Assembly (NCBI GenBank): GCA_035489015.1
Contig: DATHKR010000172.1
Coordinates: 1-64,000, forward strand
Direction: 5' to 3'
DNA length: 64,000 bases
Source: DATFRY01 sp035489015
GTDB taxonomy: Bacteria > Myxococcota_A > Polyangia > Haliangiales > Haliangiaceae
This document shows positions 20,701-31,300 of this stretch, in pieces. The notes below the pieces were generated by a model. The model was not told the origin of the DNA. It worked only from the letters and a program-made list of their open reading frames with translations, and searched no databases. How positions within the stretch are numbered: position 1 is the stretch's first letter; the number at the start of each line of letters is the position of its first letter. Both the position numbers and the translations under genes were made by a program.

Positions 20701-22944
20701 ACCGGGGACGCCGCGCGCGCCGACATCGACGCGATCGTCGCCCGGATCGGCCGCAGCCTGCGCCAGAGCGCGGTCATCGAGCACTTCGCGTCCATGGACA
20801 CCAGCGAGCGGGCCGACGCCGCGCGCCAGCTCCTGCGGGCCAAGCGGAGCCAGATCGGCCGCCGGCTGCGCGCCCTGGTCAGCTGCGTGAACCCGTACGG
20901 GATGGGCGACGACGAGGTGCCGCTCTACTTCGGCAGCATCGCCCCCAACGTGGACGAGAAGGCCGCCTTCTTCGCCGCGTCCGACCACCTGCTCCTCCTG
21001 GCCGAGCAGCGCGCGAACGGCGCGCAGGCCGCGCTGACCGACGTGCAGACCCGCTGGAACAACGCGCGCCTGAGCCAGCTCCAGGAGCTCCAGGACGACA
21101 CCTCGCGCGCCATCCGGGTCGACGAGATGAAGGGCAAGTACGGCGACGGCCTGCGGCGGCTGTGCGGGATCTCCGATCAGACCGCCGAGCAGGTCATGGC
21201 CGACGTCTCCGCCGGCACCTTCGACGTGAACACCTGCTTCGTGATTCCGACCGCGAGCTGCCTGACCGAGAGCGCGACCGGACAGATCATGGAGTCCAAC
21301 CCGGCCTGCTACCGGGGCGTGATCGGCGGCGCGCTCATGGACATGCGGACCGCCCATCACGGGCAGCAGGGCGCCTACCAGTCGTGGCAGGCGGCGATGG
21401 GCAACGCCGAGTCGGCCGAGCGGCTGTGCGTCATCAAGGAGATGAACGCGTTCGGCTGCTCCGCGCTCGACGAGCACGAGCTGGAGGGGGTGACCTGTCC
21501 GCCCGACCACCAGGGCACCCTCGAGCTCATCGACCAGTTCAACGACTACATGGACGACAAGGAGGCGGAGAAGGGCTGGTTCGACGCGGTGATCAGCACG
21601 GTGTCGACCATCGTCACGGTGTCGGCCGCCTACGCCACCACCGGCCCGGGCGGCGCCTTCATGACCGTGGCGCTGGCCAACATGTCGCTGCTCGACGGCG
21701 AGATGACCCGCTCGATGGAGGCGCGCAAGCGGCGCCACGAGCAGGTCCTGGCCGCGCGGGCGGCCGAGGACGCCATCCTCACCTGCTGGAACCAGGCCGA
21801 GCAGTTCGAGCGCGCGGTCGGCGCCGCCGAGGAGTCCTCGCTGCAGGCGTCGGATCACCTGCAATCGGCGACGATCGCGTTCCAGAACAGCCTGGCCGAG
21901 GCGAACGAGATCCTGCTCGAGGGTCCGGTGGTCATCGATCGCGAGCTCACCCGCCCGTCGATCCCGATCGCGTTCCACTACTGGCTGCCCGAGGCGATCA
22001 TCGACTACCGCGTCGCGCTCGAGAGCGCCCGGCGCTACGCCTACGTCGCGCTGCGCGCGGTCGAGCACGACGCGCTCGACTCCTACGTGACCCCGCACGC
22101 GGGCAAGCCGCTCCGCTCGGCGGTGCTGGGCGCGTGGCGGCCCAACGTCATCCAGCAGCAGCTCCAGCTCATGCGCGACCAGACCAACACCCGGACCACC
22201 CGGTACGGGCAGCCGCACCTGGGCCACATCACGTTCGACCTGGGCCAGAAGGTGTTCGGGATCGGCGAGAGCTCGCCCGACTTCGGGGCCACGCTCCTGT
22301 CCTACAGCCGCCCGGTCTACTCGACGCGCGGTGAGTACCTCGGGCTCGGCGTCCGCTTCAGCATGGTCCCGCAGGCCGACGACGAGGCGCCGACCTGGCG
22401 CTGCGCCGAGCGGATCTGGCGGGTCAACGTCGGGACCGCCGGCTACCCGAGCGGCGGCGGGGACAACTTCCACCTGAAGCTGCTCAAGCGGAACGCCTTC
22501 GCCAGCCGCAAGTGCCGCGACGAGGGCTTCGAGAGCGCGACCCTGCGACCGGGCTCGAACCTCCTGGTCGCCGCCGGCGAGCCGCAGACCTACGTGCCGG
22601 AGGCGACCAACACGGTGGCCGACATCAGCGTGGTCAGGCTGGACACCGGCAACGCGCTCGACGACTTCCGCAACCGCGACGACGCCTACAACGCGTCCTC
22701 GACCGAACTGTCGCTGCAGGGCCTGTACGGCGACTACGTGCTCCTGTTCCCGTCGATCGCGCTGGGGTCGGGGCTCGACCTGACCGGGCTGTTCGACTTC
22801 AACCTGCGCTTCGACTTCGTGTCGATCGACGATACGCCGCCGACCCTGCGAGCGGCGCGGCCGTCGGAGAGGCGGAGAGCGGCGGCCGATCCCGGCCCGC
22901 GCCTGCAGGTCGAGGCCAGCCAGGCGCCGATCGTGGTCGAGTGA
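17779..22944 (+). CDS. Giant lipoprotein 1 of the RHS array (TcA-like candidate)
   Basis: A 1,721-residue exported protein. The N-terminus has a basic stretch, a hydrophobic segment and LGAGC (Cys37), a lipobox-like site. A Cys-rich module follows (about residues 50-115: CPCGSFCDTADHVC). Residues about 730-905 look like a LamG/concanavalin-type beta-sandwich (VALVRDAASKTYTLYTW). A long alpha-helical region follows, with a glycine-rich hydrophobic hairpin at about 1273-1306 between coiled segments, then a C-terminal beta part ending near LFDFNLRFDFVSID. Start 17779 has AGGAGG spaced 6 bp. It is a full-length paralogue of the next gene. The helical/hydrophobic layout and C-terminal strands recall TcA pore proteins, but this is inference. 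Confidence 0.75.
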   Translation: MPARARTRTRDVHPPRRNRTGSLVAGLFASAALGAGCADQAETARETEHAVIGECTRDEAVLRGELIECSADVQCPCGSFCDTADHVCRFECMVPPADPSESCTTGTQCDDTGRCVAPGGPASLAAVLSSNPTAIRTVAGGASSTLQVRLTAFFAAALPAAQATEVRAIGQDGAEVSCNASVFAHECTLTGWTFAFDGAKFNAAKTLWVRTVAGTPGGSGQVELRVEAASTQIVVPAGAGDGGPTEKGRFGGKAISDGMPGGVDVTAVSHNRFLVVRDPSRIVAPDGTLVLDLAFDGSSPISSRSLVWLTAPGATDDDQAIHGQYHADPATFDPATGALQVPLTIVLPSHKENWTLELSRQGDEEDECQKDTDCGDDELCPDELNQCIPSAAWNTTPGPVVNKLDDLRSLAWWNALDDQLGLGDVPTGLAKPAFATTGADLIETLLCTLSETDADAGRLGVAQLKFGAAAPSRSGDLGCVQGTPPGQILTPGAVGLVTRADRKGDAVSLSLLQTCLQDLARPVTDIFSINFNINTGDCVNLARFVPALRLLATGELGKRTKADRDGRGRGLFTRLVQQWSSLQGFLASTGLSDREYDDAIAATPSEGRSELLTLLDALDAGWAALLDQRIAPMFPAASAWAPTTPTDAARDYRLLKRPLVYWTFNGAGGNFDIVNNVPLGIPSRPCDLTGLCPIPDWCKILPSRNSILLAWNCRGFQAFLPAAPAPSVAGDDNISVVFNVDPLDEEFPPYGGGTILAMQKLAVIVTYATGVETLLVLHPTGPGTREAISFTEMGGLGHWTGGTTGGDGPPAGSSVALVRDAASKTYTLYTWKTGWAPDLHAITRPYAQPVSGVLDSIAPNKLLVGAGPQYPTPASWWPQYNRSYGAKIDDVAIYDSVLSKRDFLRFAVARGYAEERRDLYPIPAMSLIDHGTQEMTVPVGAALLEAEASTLDVVARLADHMKYEAQTACEVDDLTGDAARADIDAIVARIGRSLRQSAVIEHFASMDTSERADAARQLLRAKRSQIGRRLRALVSCVNPYGMGDDEVPLYFGSIAPNVDEKAAFFAASDHLLLLAEQRANGAQAALTDVQTRWNNARLSQLQELQDDTSRAIRVDEMKGKYGDGLRRLCGISDQTAEQVMADVSAGTFDVNTCFVIPTASCLTESATGQIMESNPACYRGVIGGALMDMRTAHHGQQGAYQSWQAAMGNAESAERLCVIKEMNAFGCSALDEHELEGVTCPPDHQGTLELIDQFNDYMDDKEAEKGWFDAVISTVSTIVTVSAAYATTGPGGAFMTVALANMSLLDGEMTRSMEARKRRHEQVLAARAAEDAILTCWNQAEQFERAVGAAEESSLQASDHLQSATIAFQNSLAEANEILLEGPVVIDRELTRPSIPIAFHYWLPEAIIDYRVALESARRYAYVALRAVEHDALDSYVTPHAGKPLRSAVLGAWRPNVIQQQLQLMRDQTNTRTTRYGQPHLGHITFDLGQKVFGIGESSPDFGATLLSYSRPVYSTRGEYLGLGVRFSMVPQADDEAPTWRCAERIWRVNVGTAGYPSGGGDNFHLKLLKRNAFASRKCRDEGFESATLRPGSNLLVAAGEPQTYVPEATNTVADISVVRLDTGNALDDFRNRDDAYNASSTELSLQGLYGDYVLLFPSIALGSGLDLTGLFDFNLRFDFVSIDDTPPTLRAARPSERRRAAADPGPRLQVEASQAPIVVE

Positions 22945-23233
22945 TCGTCTGACCGCCGGCCCCGGCCGACGCCGGAGAGGCCAGGCGGATCGGGCGCACA
23001 GTTCGTGCGCGCGGGTCGTGCGGATCCCACCCCCCCCCGGACCGTCGGCCGGGGCCGGTCGCCCCGATCTCGCGGATTCACGGCGGCATCCGCGAAGGGC
23101 TGGCCGCGGCACGCTGGTTGCTCAAGGGCTCGAGACGCTCGTTCAGGAGGAGTCGATGACGGTGTCGGGGAGGCGGGTGCGTTCGCGCGGAAAAAGTGAT
23201 CTCGGCCGGTGTCTGGGGAGGAGGGAGGCATTC
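22945..23233. other. Intergenic region with poly-C tract
   Basis: A 289-bp spacer between the two giant lipoprotein genes, by far the largest gap in the array. It contains a run of nine C (23030-23038) and ends with GA-rich sequence serving as the ribosome binding site of the next gene. It probably holds the promoter of the second transcription unit, but I see no convincing boxes. Confidence 0.4.
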
Positions 23234-26200
23234 ATGAACACTCGATTGCTCATCGTGGGACTGGTGGTGACCGCCGCGCTCGGCGCCGGATGCGCTGACG
23301 AGCCGGAGGCGGCGCTCGACTCGAGCTACGCCTTCGGCGAGTGCACGCGCGACGAGGTGGTCCTGCGCGGCGAGGCGATCGAGTGCGCGGCCGATATCCA
23401 GTGCCCGTGCGGCTCGTTCTGCGACACCGCCGACCAGGTGTGCCGCTTCGACTGCATGGTGCCGCCGGCGGACCCGTCGGAGAGCTGCGCCTCCGGCTCC
23501 CAGTGCGACGACACCGGCCGCTGCGTCCTGCCGGGCGGCCCGGTCAACCTGACCGCGGTGCTTTCGGCCAGCCCGCCCTCGCTCCACACGGTGGCGGGTG
23601 GGGCCAGCAAGACGCTGCAGGTGCGCCTGACCGCGTTCTTCTCGGCCGCGCTGCCGGCCGCCCAGGCGACCGTGGTCCGCGCGATCGGGCAGGACGGGGC
23701 CGAGGTGTCGTGCAACGCGTCCGCCTTCGCCCACGAGTGCAGCCTGACCGGCTGGACCTTCTCCTTCGACGGCGCGAAGTACGGCGCCGCAAAGACCCTC
23801 TGGGTCCGGACGCCGGCCGGCACCGCCGAAGGGCGCGGCGAGGTCGAGCTCCGCGTCGACGCCACCGCGACCGAGGTGCGCGTCCCCGCCGCGGCGGGCG
23901 CGGCCACCAGCCCGCTCGAGGGCGAGTACGTCGGCTCGGCGATCTCCGACGGCATGCCGGGCGGGTTCGGGGTGACCGCGGTGGTCCGCGACCGCTACCT
24001 CATCCTGCGCGACCCGGCCCGCGTCGTGGCCCCGGACGGCGCGCTCGCCCTCGAGGTGGCCCTGGACGACCCGGGCGAGCCGACCGAGCGCAACATCGTC
24101 TGGCTGCGCGCGCCGGGCGCCCCGGACACCGCCGGCGCGATCGTCGGCGAGTACAAGGCCGGCGTGTCGACCTCGGATCCGGACACCGGCGCGCTCGAGG
24201 TGCCGTTCACGATCAAGCTGCCAGCCGGCCAGGAGGAGATCTGGACGCTCCAGCTGGTCCGGCAGGCCGACGCGACCGACGAGTGCGCCACCGACGCCGA
24301 GTGCGACGCGGGCAGCGTCTGCCCGACCCAGGTCCACGTCTGCGTGCCGTCGTCGACCTGGGCACCGCCCCCGGTCCCGATCGACAACAAGCTGGAGGAC
24401 ACGCGCTCGCTCGCCTGGTGGGACGCGATCGACGACCTGCTCGGCACCGGCGAGGTGGTCAGCGGACCCAGCAAGCCGGCCTTCGCCACCACCGGCGCCG
24501 ATCTCATCGAGACGCTGCTGTGCACCACCGCCGAGAGCGCGGACGACGCCGGGCGGCTCGGCACCAGCCAGGTCAAGTTCGGCGGCCCGGCCGTCCCGTC
24601 GCGCTCGGGCGACCTGGGCTGCGTCAACGGCGACGGGACTCCCAACCTGGCCCCGGGCGCGGTCGGCCTGGTCACCCGCGCCGATCGCAGGGGCGACGCG
24701 GTCTCGTCCGCGCTCCTCAACACGTGTCTCCAGGATCTCGCCCGGCCGGTGACCGACAACTTCGCGATCAACTTCAACGTCAACACCGGCGACTGCGTCA
24801 ACCTGGCTCGCTTCGTCCCGGCTCTGCGACTGCTCGTCACCGGCGAGCTCGGCAAGCGCACCCAGGCCGACGGCGACGGGCGCGCGCGCGGCCTGTTCAC
24901 CCGGCTCATCCAGCAGTGGGCGTCGCTGCAGGGGTTCCTGGCCTCGACCGGCCTGTCCCAGCGCGAGTACGACGACGCGGTCGCCGCCACGCCGGCCGAG
25001 GCGCGCGCCCAGCTGCTCTCGCTGCTCGACGTGCTCGACGCCAACTGGGCCGCGCTGCTCGACACGCGCATCGCGCCGATGTTCCCGACCGCGTCGACCT
25101 GGGCGCCGACCTCGTCCACCGACGCCGAGCACGACTATCGCCTGCTCAAGCGACCGATCGTGTACTGGCCGTTCAACGGCCCGACCAGCCCGGCGGTCGA
25201 CATCATCCAGGGCACCACACTCAACAACCAGATCAGCCTCGGCTGCGCCTTCTTTCCCCAGAGCTGCCCGCCGCCCGCCGACGCCTGCAAGATCCTCCCG
25301 TCGCGCAGCTCGCTCAGCCAGAACTGGAACTGCAGCGGTTTCAGCACCGGCCTCCCGGTCGCGCCCGCGATCGGCACCGGCGACGACCTGACCATCGTCT
25401 TCAACGTCGATCCGCTCGACGGCGAGTTCCCGCCCTACGCCGGCGGCGTCCTGGTCGCGACGGCCGACCTGGTGGTCATCTACACCTTCGAGCACGGAAC
25501 CCCGGAGCTGCTGGTCATCCACCCGACCCTCGATCCGAACTATCCCGTCACCAAGGAGTACACCTACTTCGGCGGCTTCGGCCTGCTCGGCCACTGGACC
25601 GAGCCCGGCGTGCCGGCGTTCGGCACCTCGGTCGCGCTGGTTCGCGACACCGCCAGCAAGACCTACACGCTCTACACCTGGCAGACCGACACCCTGCCGG
25701 ACCTCCACGTCATCAGCCGCTCGTACACCGCCGAGGTCGGCGGCGCGCTCGACCTGATGGATCCGCGGACGCTCCTGGTCGGCAACGGCACCATCTTCTG
25801 GCCGGTCCCGTTCTGGGCGCCCTACACCAAGTCGCTGGCCGCCCGCATCGACGACGTGGCCATCTTCAACTCGGTCATGAGCAGGCGCGAGTTCCTCCGC
25901 TTCGCCCAGACGCGCAACTACGTCGAGTATCGGCGCGACGTCTGGCCGACCGACATGTCGCTGGTCGACCACGGCACCCAGGAGATCGCGGTGCCGCTCG
26001 GCGCCGCGCTGCTCGAGGCCCAGGCCGCCCACCTGGACGTGGCCGCGCGCCTGGTCGAGCACATGAAGTACGAGGCGCAGGCCGCGTGCGAGGACGACGA
26101 TCTCGTCGCCGGCCCGGCTCGCGCGGACCTCGACGCGATCACCGCCCGGGTCGGCCGCACGCTGCGGCAGAGCGTCATCATCGAGGGCTTCGCCGCCGGC

Positions 26201-28321
26201 GACGAGAGCGAACGAGCCAGTGGCGCCCGCCAGCTGCTCCGGGCCAAGCGCAGCCAGATCGGCCGCCGCCTGCACACCCTGGTCAGCTGCGACAACCCGT
26301 ACGGCATGGGCCCCGAGGAGGTGCCGCTCTACTTCAGCAACATCCAGCCCAACATCGATCCCAAGGCGGCGTTCTTCGCCGCCTCCAACTTCCTGCTCGG
26401 GCTCGCCGACGGGCGCGCCGCCGCCGCCCAGAGCGCGCTCAACGCCGTGCAGAGCGCGTGGAACAACGCCCGCCTGAGCGAGATCCAGCAGCTCCAGGAC
26501 GACAACAGCCGGGCCATCCGCGTGGGCGAGGTGAAGAGCAAGTACGGCGACGGGCTGCGCCGCCTGTGCGGCATGACCGAGGACGCCGAGCAGATCATGG
26601 CGCAGGTGAACGCCGGCACGTTCGACGTCAACACCTGCTTCGTCAAGCCGACCACCGCCTGCCGGGCCCAGAGCGAGACCGGACCGATCGTGGAGGCCGA
26701 TCCCAGCTGCTATCGCGGCGCGCTGGGCGGGGCGCTCATGGACATGCGCGCGTCTCATCACGCGCAGCTGGCGGCTTACCAGAACTGGCAGGCCGCGATC
26801 GGCAACGCCGAGGCGGCCGAGCGGCTGTGCATCCTGAAGGAGATCGACGCATTCGGCTGCTCGGTGATCGACCGCCACGTGCTGAACGACGTCGAATGCC
26901 CGCCGAATCACCAGGGGACGCTCGAGCTCATCGAGAAGTTCAACGACTACCTCGACGAGAAGGAGACCGAGAAGGGCTGGTTCGATGCCGTGGTCCACAC
27001 CATCTCGACCATCAGCGCGATGGGGGCCGCCTATGCCACCACCGGTCCGGGTGGGGCCTTCCTGGTCGGCATGTCCGGCGCGCTGTCGCCGCTGTCGGAC
27101 GAGATGGGTCGATCGATGGAGCAGCGCAAGCGGCGCCACGAGCAGATGCTGGCGGCGCGCGCGGCCGAGGACGCGATCCGGACCTGCTGGAACCAGTCCG
27201 ATCAGTACCAGCGGGCCATCGCCGCGGCCGAGGAGGCGTCCGGCGAGGCGACCGATCGCATGCAGTCGGCGATCATCGCGTTCGAGAACGGCCTGGCCGA
27301 GGCCAAGGAGCTGGTGCTCGAGGGCCCGGTGGTGGTGGATCGCGAGCTGACCCGGCCGTCGATCCCGATCGCCTTCCACTACTGGCTGCCGGACGCGATC
27401 GCCGACTACCGGTTCGCGCTCGAGAGCGCGCGGCGCTACGCCTACGTCGCCCTGCGCGCCACCGAGTACGACGCGCTCGACTCGTACGCGACCGCCCAGC
27501 CGGGCAAGCCGCGCCGCTCGGCGGTGCTGGGCGCGTGGCGGCCCAACACGCTCCAGCAGCAGCTCCAGCTCATGCATGATCAGACCAACACCCAGACCAC
27601 GCTGTACGGTCAGCCCAGCCCGGGCCACATGACCTTCGACCTGGGCAAGAAGTTCTTCGGCATCACGGAGAGCTCGCCCGACTTCGGCCCGACCCTGCTC
27701 TCCTACAGTCGTCCGGTCTACTCCAGGCAGGGCGAGTACCTGGGGCTCGGGGTCGCCTTCAGCCTGGTCCCCCAGTCCGACGGGGAGGCGCCGACCTGGC
27801 GCTGCGCCGAGCGGATCTGGCGGGTCAACGTCGGGACGGCGGGCTACCCGAGCGGCGGCGGCGACGACTTCCACCTGAAGTTGCTGAAGCGCAACTCCTT
27901 CGCCAGCCGGCGCTGCCGGGCCGAGGGGTTCCGGACCGCCTCGCTCAGGCCGGGCGCGAACCTCCTGGTCGCCGCCGGAGAGCCGCAGGCCTACGTGCCC
28001 GAGGCGACCAGCGTGGGGGCGGACATCAGCGTGGTGCGGCTCGACACCGGCAACGCGCTCGACGACTTCCGCAACCGCGACGACGCCTACAACGGATCGT
28101 CGACCGAGCTGTCGCTGCAGGGCCTGTACGGGGACTACGTGCTCCTGTTCCCGTTCACCGCGCTCGGCGCCGGGCTCGACCTGACGGCCCTGTTCGACTT
28201 CAACCTGCGCTTCGACTTCGTCTCGGTCGACGACACGCCGCCGACGCTGCAGGCCCCCGGGGGCCAGGACAGGCCGCGGTTCGAGATCCAGACCGGCGAG
28301 GATCCGATCGTGATCGAGTAG
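23234..28321 (+). CDS. Giant lipoprotein 2 of the RHS array (TcA-like candidate)
   Basis: A 1,695-residue paralogue of the preceding gene, similar from the lipobox (LGAGC) to the C-terminus. The same modules appear in order: Cys-rich segment, beta-rich region, LamG-like domain, helical region with a hydrophobic hairpin (about residues 1255-1288, STISAMGAAYATTGPGGAF), and the C-terminal strands ending in RFDFVSVDDTPP. Start ATG 23234 is preceded by GGAGG-rich sequence and a clean signal peptide (RLLIVGLVVTAALGAGC). The N-terminal open frame from 23018 is not used. The RHS genes follow after 69 bp, so this is probably the first gene of the RHS operon. No catalytic motif is visible; a surface-anchored receptor or pore role is inferred. 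Confidence 0.75.
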   Translation: MNTRLLIVGLVVTAALGAGCADEPEAALDSSYAFGECTRDEVVLRGEAIECAADIQCPCGSFCDTADQVCRFDCMVPPADPSESCASGSQCDDTGRCVLPGGPVNLTAVLSASPPSLHTVAGGASKTLQVRLTAFFSAALPAAQATVVRAIGQDGAEVSCNASAFAHECSLTGWTFSFDGAKYGAAKTLWVRTPAGTAEGRGEVELRVDATATEVRVPAAAGAATSPLEGEYVGSAISDGMPGGFGVTAVVRDRYLILRDPARVVAPDGALALEVALDDPGEPTERNIVWLRAPGAPDTAGAIVGEYKAGVSTSDPDTGALEVPFTIKLPAGQEEIWTLQLVRQADATDECATDAECDAGSVCPTQVHVCVPSSTWAPPPVPIDNKLEDTRSLAWWDAIDDLLGTGEVVSGPSKPAFATTGADLIETLLCTTAESADDAGRLGTSQVKFGGPAVPSRSGDLGCVNGDGTPNLAPGAVGLVTRADRRGDAVSSALLNTCLQDLARPVTDNFAINFNVNTGDCVNLARFVPALRLLVTGELGKRTQADGDGRARGLFTRLIQQWASLQGFLASTGLSQREYDDAVAATPAEARAQLLSLLDVLDANWAALLDTRIAPMFPTASTWAPTSSTDAEHDYRLLKRPIVYWPFNGPTSPAVDIIQGTTLNNQISLGCAFFPQSCPPPADACKILPSRSSLSQNWNCSGFSTGLPVAPAIGTGDDLTIVFNVDPLDGEFPPYAGGVLVATADLVVIYTFEHGTPELLVIHPTLDPNYPVTKEYTYFGGFGLLGHWTEPGVPAFGTSVALVRDTASKTYTLYTWQTDTLPDLHVISRSYTAEVGGALDLMDPRTLLVGNGTIFWPVPFWAPYTKSLAARIDDVAIFNSVMSRREFLRFAQTRNYVEYRRDVWPTDMSLVDHGTQEIAVPLGAALLEAQAAHLDVAARLVEHMKYEAQAACEDDDLVAGPARADLDAITARVGRTLRQSVIIEGFAAGDESERASGARQLLRAKRSQIGRRLHTLVSCDNPYGMGPEEVPLYFSNIQPNIDPKAAFFAASNFLLGLADGRAAAAQSALNAVQSAWNNARLSEIQQLQDDNSRAIRVGEVKSKYGDGLRRLCGMTEDAEQIMAQVNAGTFDVNTCFVKPTTACRAQSETGPIVEADPSCYRGALGGALMDMRASHHAQLAAYQNWQAAIGNAEAAERLCILKEIDAFGCSVIDRHVLNDVECPPNHQGTLELIEKFNDYLDEKETEKGWFDAVVHTISTISAMGAAYATTGPGGAFLVGMSGALSPLSDEMGRSMEQRKRRHEQMLAARAAEDAIRTCWNQSDQYQRAIAAAEEASGEATDRMQSAIIAFENGLAEAKELVLEGPVVVDRELTRPSIPIAFHYWLPDAIADYRFALESARRYAYVALRATEYDALDSYATAQPGKPRRSAVLGAWRPNTLQQQLQLMHDQTNTQTTLYGQPSPGHMTFDLGKKFFGITESSPDFGPTLLSYSRPVYSRQGEYLGLGVAFSLVPQSDGEAPTWRCAERIWRVNVGTAGYPSGGGDDFHLKLLKRNSFASRRCRAEGFRTASLRPGANLLVAAGEPQAYVPEATSVGADISVVRLDTGNALDDFRNRDDAYNGSSTELSLQGLYGDYVLLFPFTALGAGLDLTALFDFNLRFDFVSVDDTPPTLQAPGGQDRPRFEIQTGEDPIVIE

Positions 28322-28390
28322 CGACCGCAATCGAGTCGTGGCCGGCCCGGCCGGTCGCCTGTCCCGTGATCTCCTGATCGAGAGGGTTCC

Positions 28391-31300
28391 ATGCGCTCCA
28401 AGCTGTGGGGAGACGCGCTCGCGAGAGGTGCGTCCGCGGTGGTGGTGGTGGCGGCGGTGGCCGGTGCGATGCCGGCCGTCGCGATGGCGGTCGGCGGGCC
28501 CGCGCCCGGCGCGGTCACGGCGGAGACGGTGAAGCTGCCGTCGGCGCCGGGGTCGGTGCGCGGGCTCGCCGACAACGCGTCGGTCAGCGCGTTCACGGGG
28601 CAGGTGCAGTACAGCGTGCCGATCGAGCTGCCGTCCGGGCCGGGCGGGCTGGTCCCGACGCTGTCGCTCGGCTACGACGGCGGCCTCGGCAACGGCCCGC
28701 TCGGGGTCGGCTGGGACATGGCCCAGGCCGGCATCCGCCGCTCGCTCCGGCTCGGCGTCCCGTCGTACGACGCCACCGACGAGATCGAGGTGGCCGGGCT
28801 GGTCGGCGGACAGCTGGTCGGGCTGCCCGGCGGCGGCTACCGGATCGAGGGACAGGGGAACGCCTACAGCGGGCGCGCGGTCGACGGCGGCTTCGAGCTG
28901 ACCGATCCGGACGGCCGGGTCTATCGGTTCGGGACCACCGCCGGCGCGCGCAAGGCGTCCGCCGCCCAGATCGCGGTCTGGTACCTGGAGCAGGTCCGCG
29001 ACGTGGCCGGCCAGACGATCGACTACCGCTACCACGCGGATCGCGGCGAGGTGTACCTCGACGCGGTCGAGTGGGGCCCGACCATCGGCGGCGCGCGCGC
29101 CTACCAGGCCGAGATGATCTACGAGGCCCGCCCCGACTCGGTGGTGAGCTTCCGGACCGGCTTCCGGGTCGAGACCGCCCAGCGGGTGGCCCGGGTGCGG
29201 GTCTGGGCGGCCGGCGGGATCCAGCGGATCGTCGAGCTGTCGTACGACAACGGCTTCGCCCTGTCTCGCCTGGGCGGGGTGCGGGTGACCGGCGGCGACG
29301 GCGTCGATGCCCTGCCCGAGCTGGCCTTCACCTACGCCGCGGCCCAGCCCGGCTCGCTCGCGTCGATCCCGGCGCTGGCCGGCTGGGCGCTGAACCTCCA
29401 GGGCACGAGCCTGTTCGACGTCGATCAGGACGGCGCGATGGACCTCCTCCGGGTCGGGGTCAGCGGGCACAGCTGGCGGCGCAACCTGGGCGGCCAGTTC
29501 GGCCCGGCCCAGCCGGTCCCCGGCGCCGCGGCCGCGACGCTCGACAAGGTCCGCTTCCTCGACATGACCGGCGACTCGACCGCCGAGATGGTGTGGCAGC
29601 AGGGCTCGCAGTGGCGGATCTTCCAGCTCGCGCGCGACGCCGGCGGGGCCAGCTGGGTGGCGGCCGGCAGCCTGGCCGGCGCGACCAACGTGCAGCTCGC
29701 CTCGGTGACGATCACCGACGTCGACGGCGACTACCGCATGGACGTCCTGTCGGCGGCCGGCAGCGCCATGCAGCTCCGCATGGGCGGCGCGGCCGGGCTG
29801 GCCGCACCGATCGCGCGCCCGGCGATCGATCCGACCCGCGCGTTCATCCAGCCGGGCAACCCGGCCACCTCGTTCTCCGACATCAACGGCGACGGCCTGG
29901 CCGACGTGGTCTACCTGGCCACCGGTGCCATGTACCTCTACCTGGGCCGGGGCGACGGCACCTTCGAGAAGCTGCACGACCTGCCCTACCCGTGGACCGG
30001 CGCGGTCGACGCCTCGCAGGTCCGCCTGGCCGACCTCAACCGCGACGGTCTACTCGACGTCGCGGTGGTGCGAGCCGGCAACGTGTCGTGGCACCGCGGC
30101 GTGGCCGGCGGCGCGTTCGAGACCGCGCCGGTCGAGCTGCCCCGCCCGGCCGGCACCGACGGCAGCGTCATCGTGGCCGTGGCCGACGCCAACGGCAACG
30201 GCTCCGAGGACCTGGTCTGGTCGTCGGACGCCGGAATGTGGATCCTCGACATGGCCGGCCCGACCTCGGCCGGCATGCTGGTCGCGATCGACAACGGCAT
30301 GGGCCAGCGCCAGCGCTTCAGCTACCAGGCCTCGGCCCAGCTCGCGTTCGACGCGGCCGCGGCCGGGTCGGCCTGGACCAGCACCGCGCCGATCTCGATG
30401 CCGGTCGCGACCCGCTACCGGCTGGAGCTGGCCTCGGGCGAGCCGGACCGCTCCAACCGGCTCGACGTGCGCGACATCGTGTACGACCGGGTCGAGCGCC
30501 GCTTCGTCGGCTTCCTCGAGTCGACCGTGTCGCGGCCCGATCCGGCCGACGGCGCCCCGCCGGCCGCGATCATCCGCCAGGTCCAGCGCTTCGCCCCCGG
30601 CCTCGACATGGACCGCGCGATCCGCGGCCAGGTGGTCTACGAGCGGATCGAGAGCGGCGCCGGCGTGGTCCTGCGCGAGACCGTGCACGACGTCGCCGCG
30701 GTCGCCGTCGCCGGCCTGCCGGACGCGGCGCTCCTGCGCCGCGCGATCGTGCGGTCGACCGAGGTGCGCCACCTGGAGGGACAGGCCACCGCGATCGTGA
30801 CCCGCACCGAGCTCGAGCACGACGGCGAGGGCCGCATCACCGCCGAGCGCGAGCTGGGCCGGCTCGACCTGGCCGGCGACGAGAAGGTCGTGCGGCGCCG
30901 CTACACCGACGGCGTGTCGGCGCGCGGCGTGCGCGACAAGGTGTGCGAGGAGCGCACGCTCGCGCCGGATCCGGCCACCCCGGCCGATCCGACCGCCGAG
31001 GTGCTGGTCGGCCACACCCAGACGCTGTACGGCGACGACGCCGCGATCGCGCCGCTGTGCGACGCCGGGGCCGGCTGGCAGCGGGTCTCGCGCCAGCTGC
31101 TCGCCTCCGAGTCGCGCTGGGTCGACCTCGAGCGGGCCGACTACAACGCCCACGGCGATCCGATCCGCAAGGTGAAGGCCGGGGTCGTGCGCGACCTCGA
31201 GTACGACGCCAGCGGCCTCCACACCGCCGCCGAGGTGGTGCACCCGAGCCCGACCCGCGCGCTCCGCTGGGAGATGACCTGGGACGACGTCCTCGGCCAG

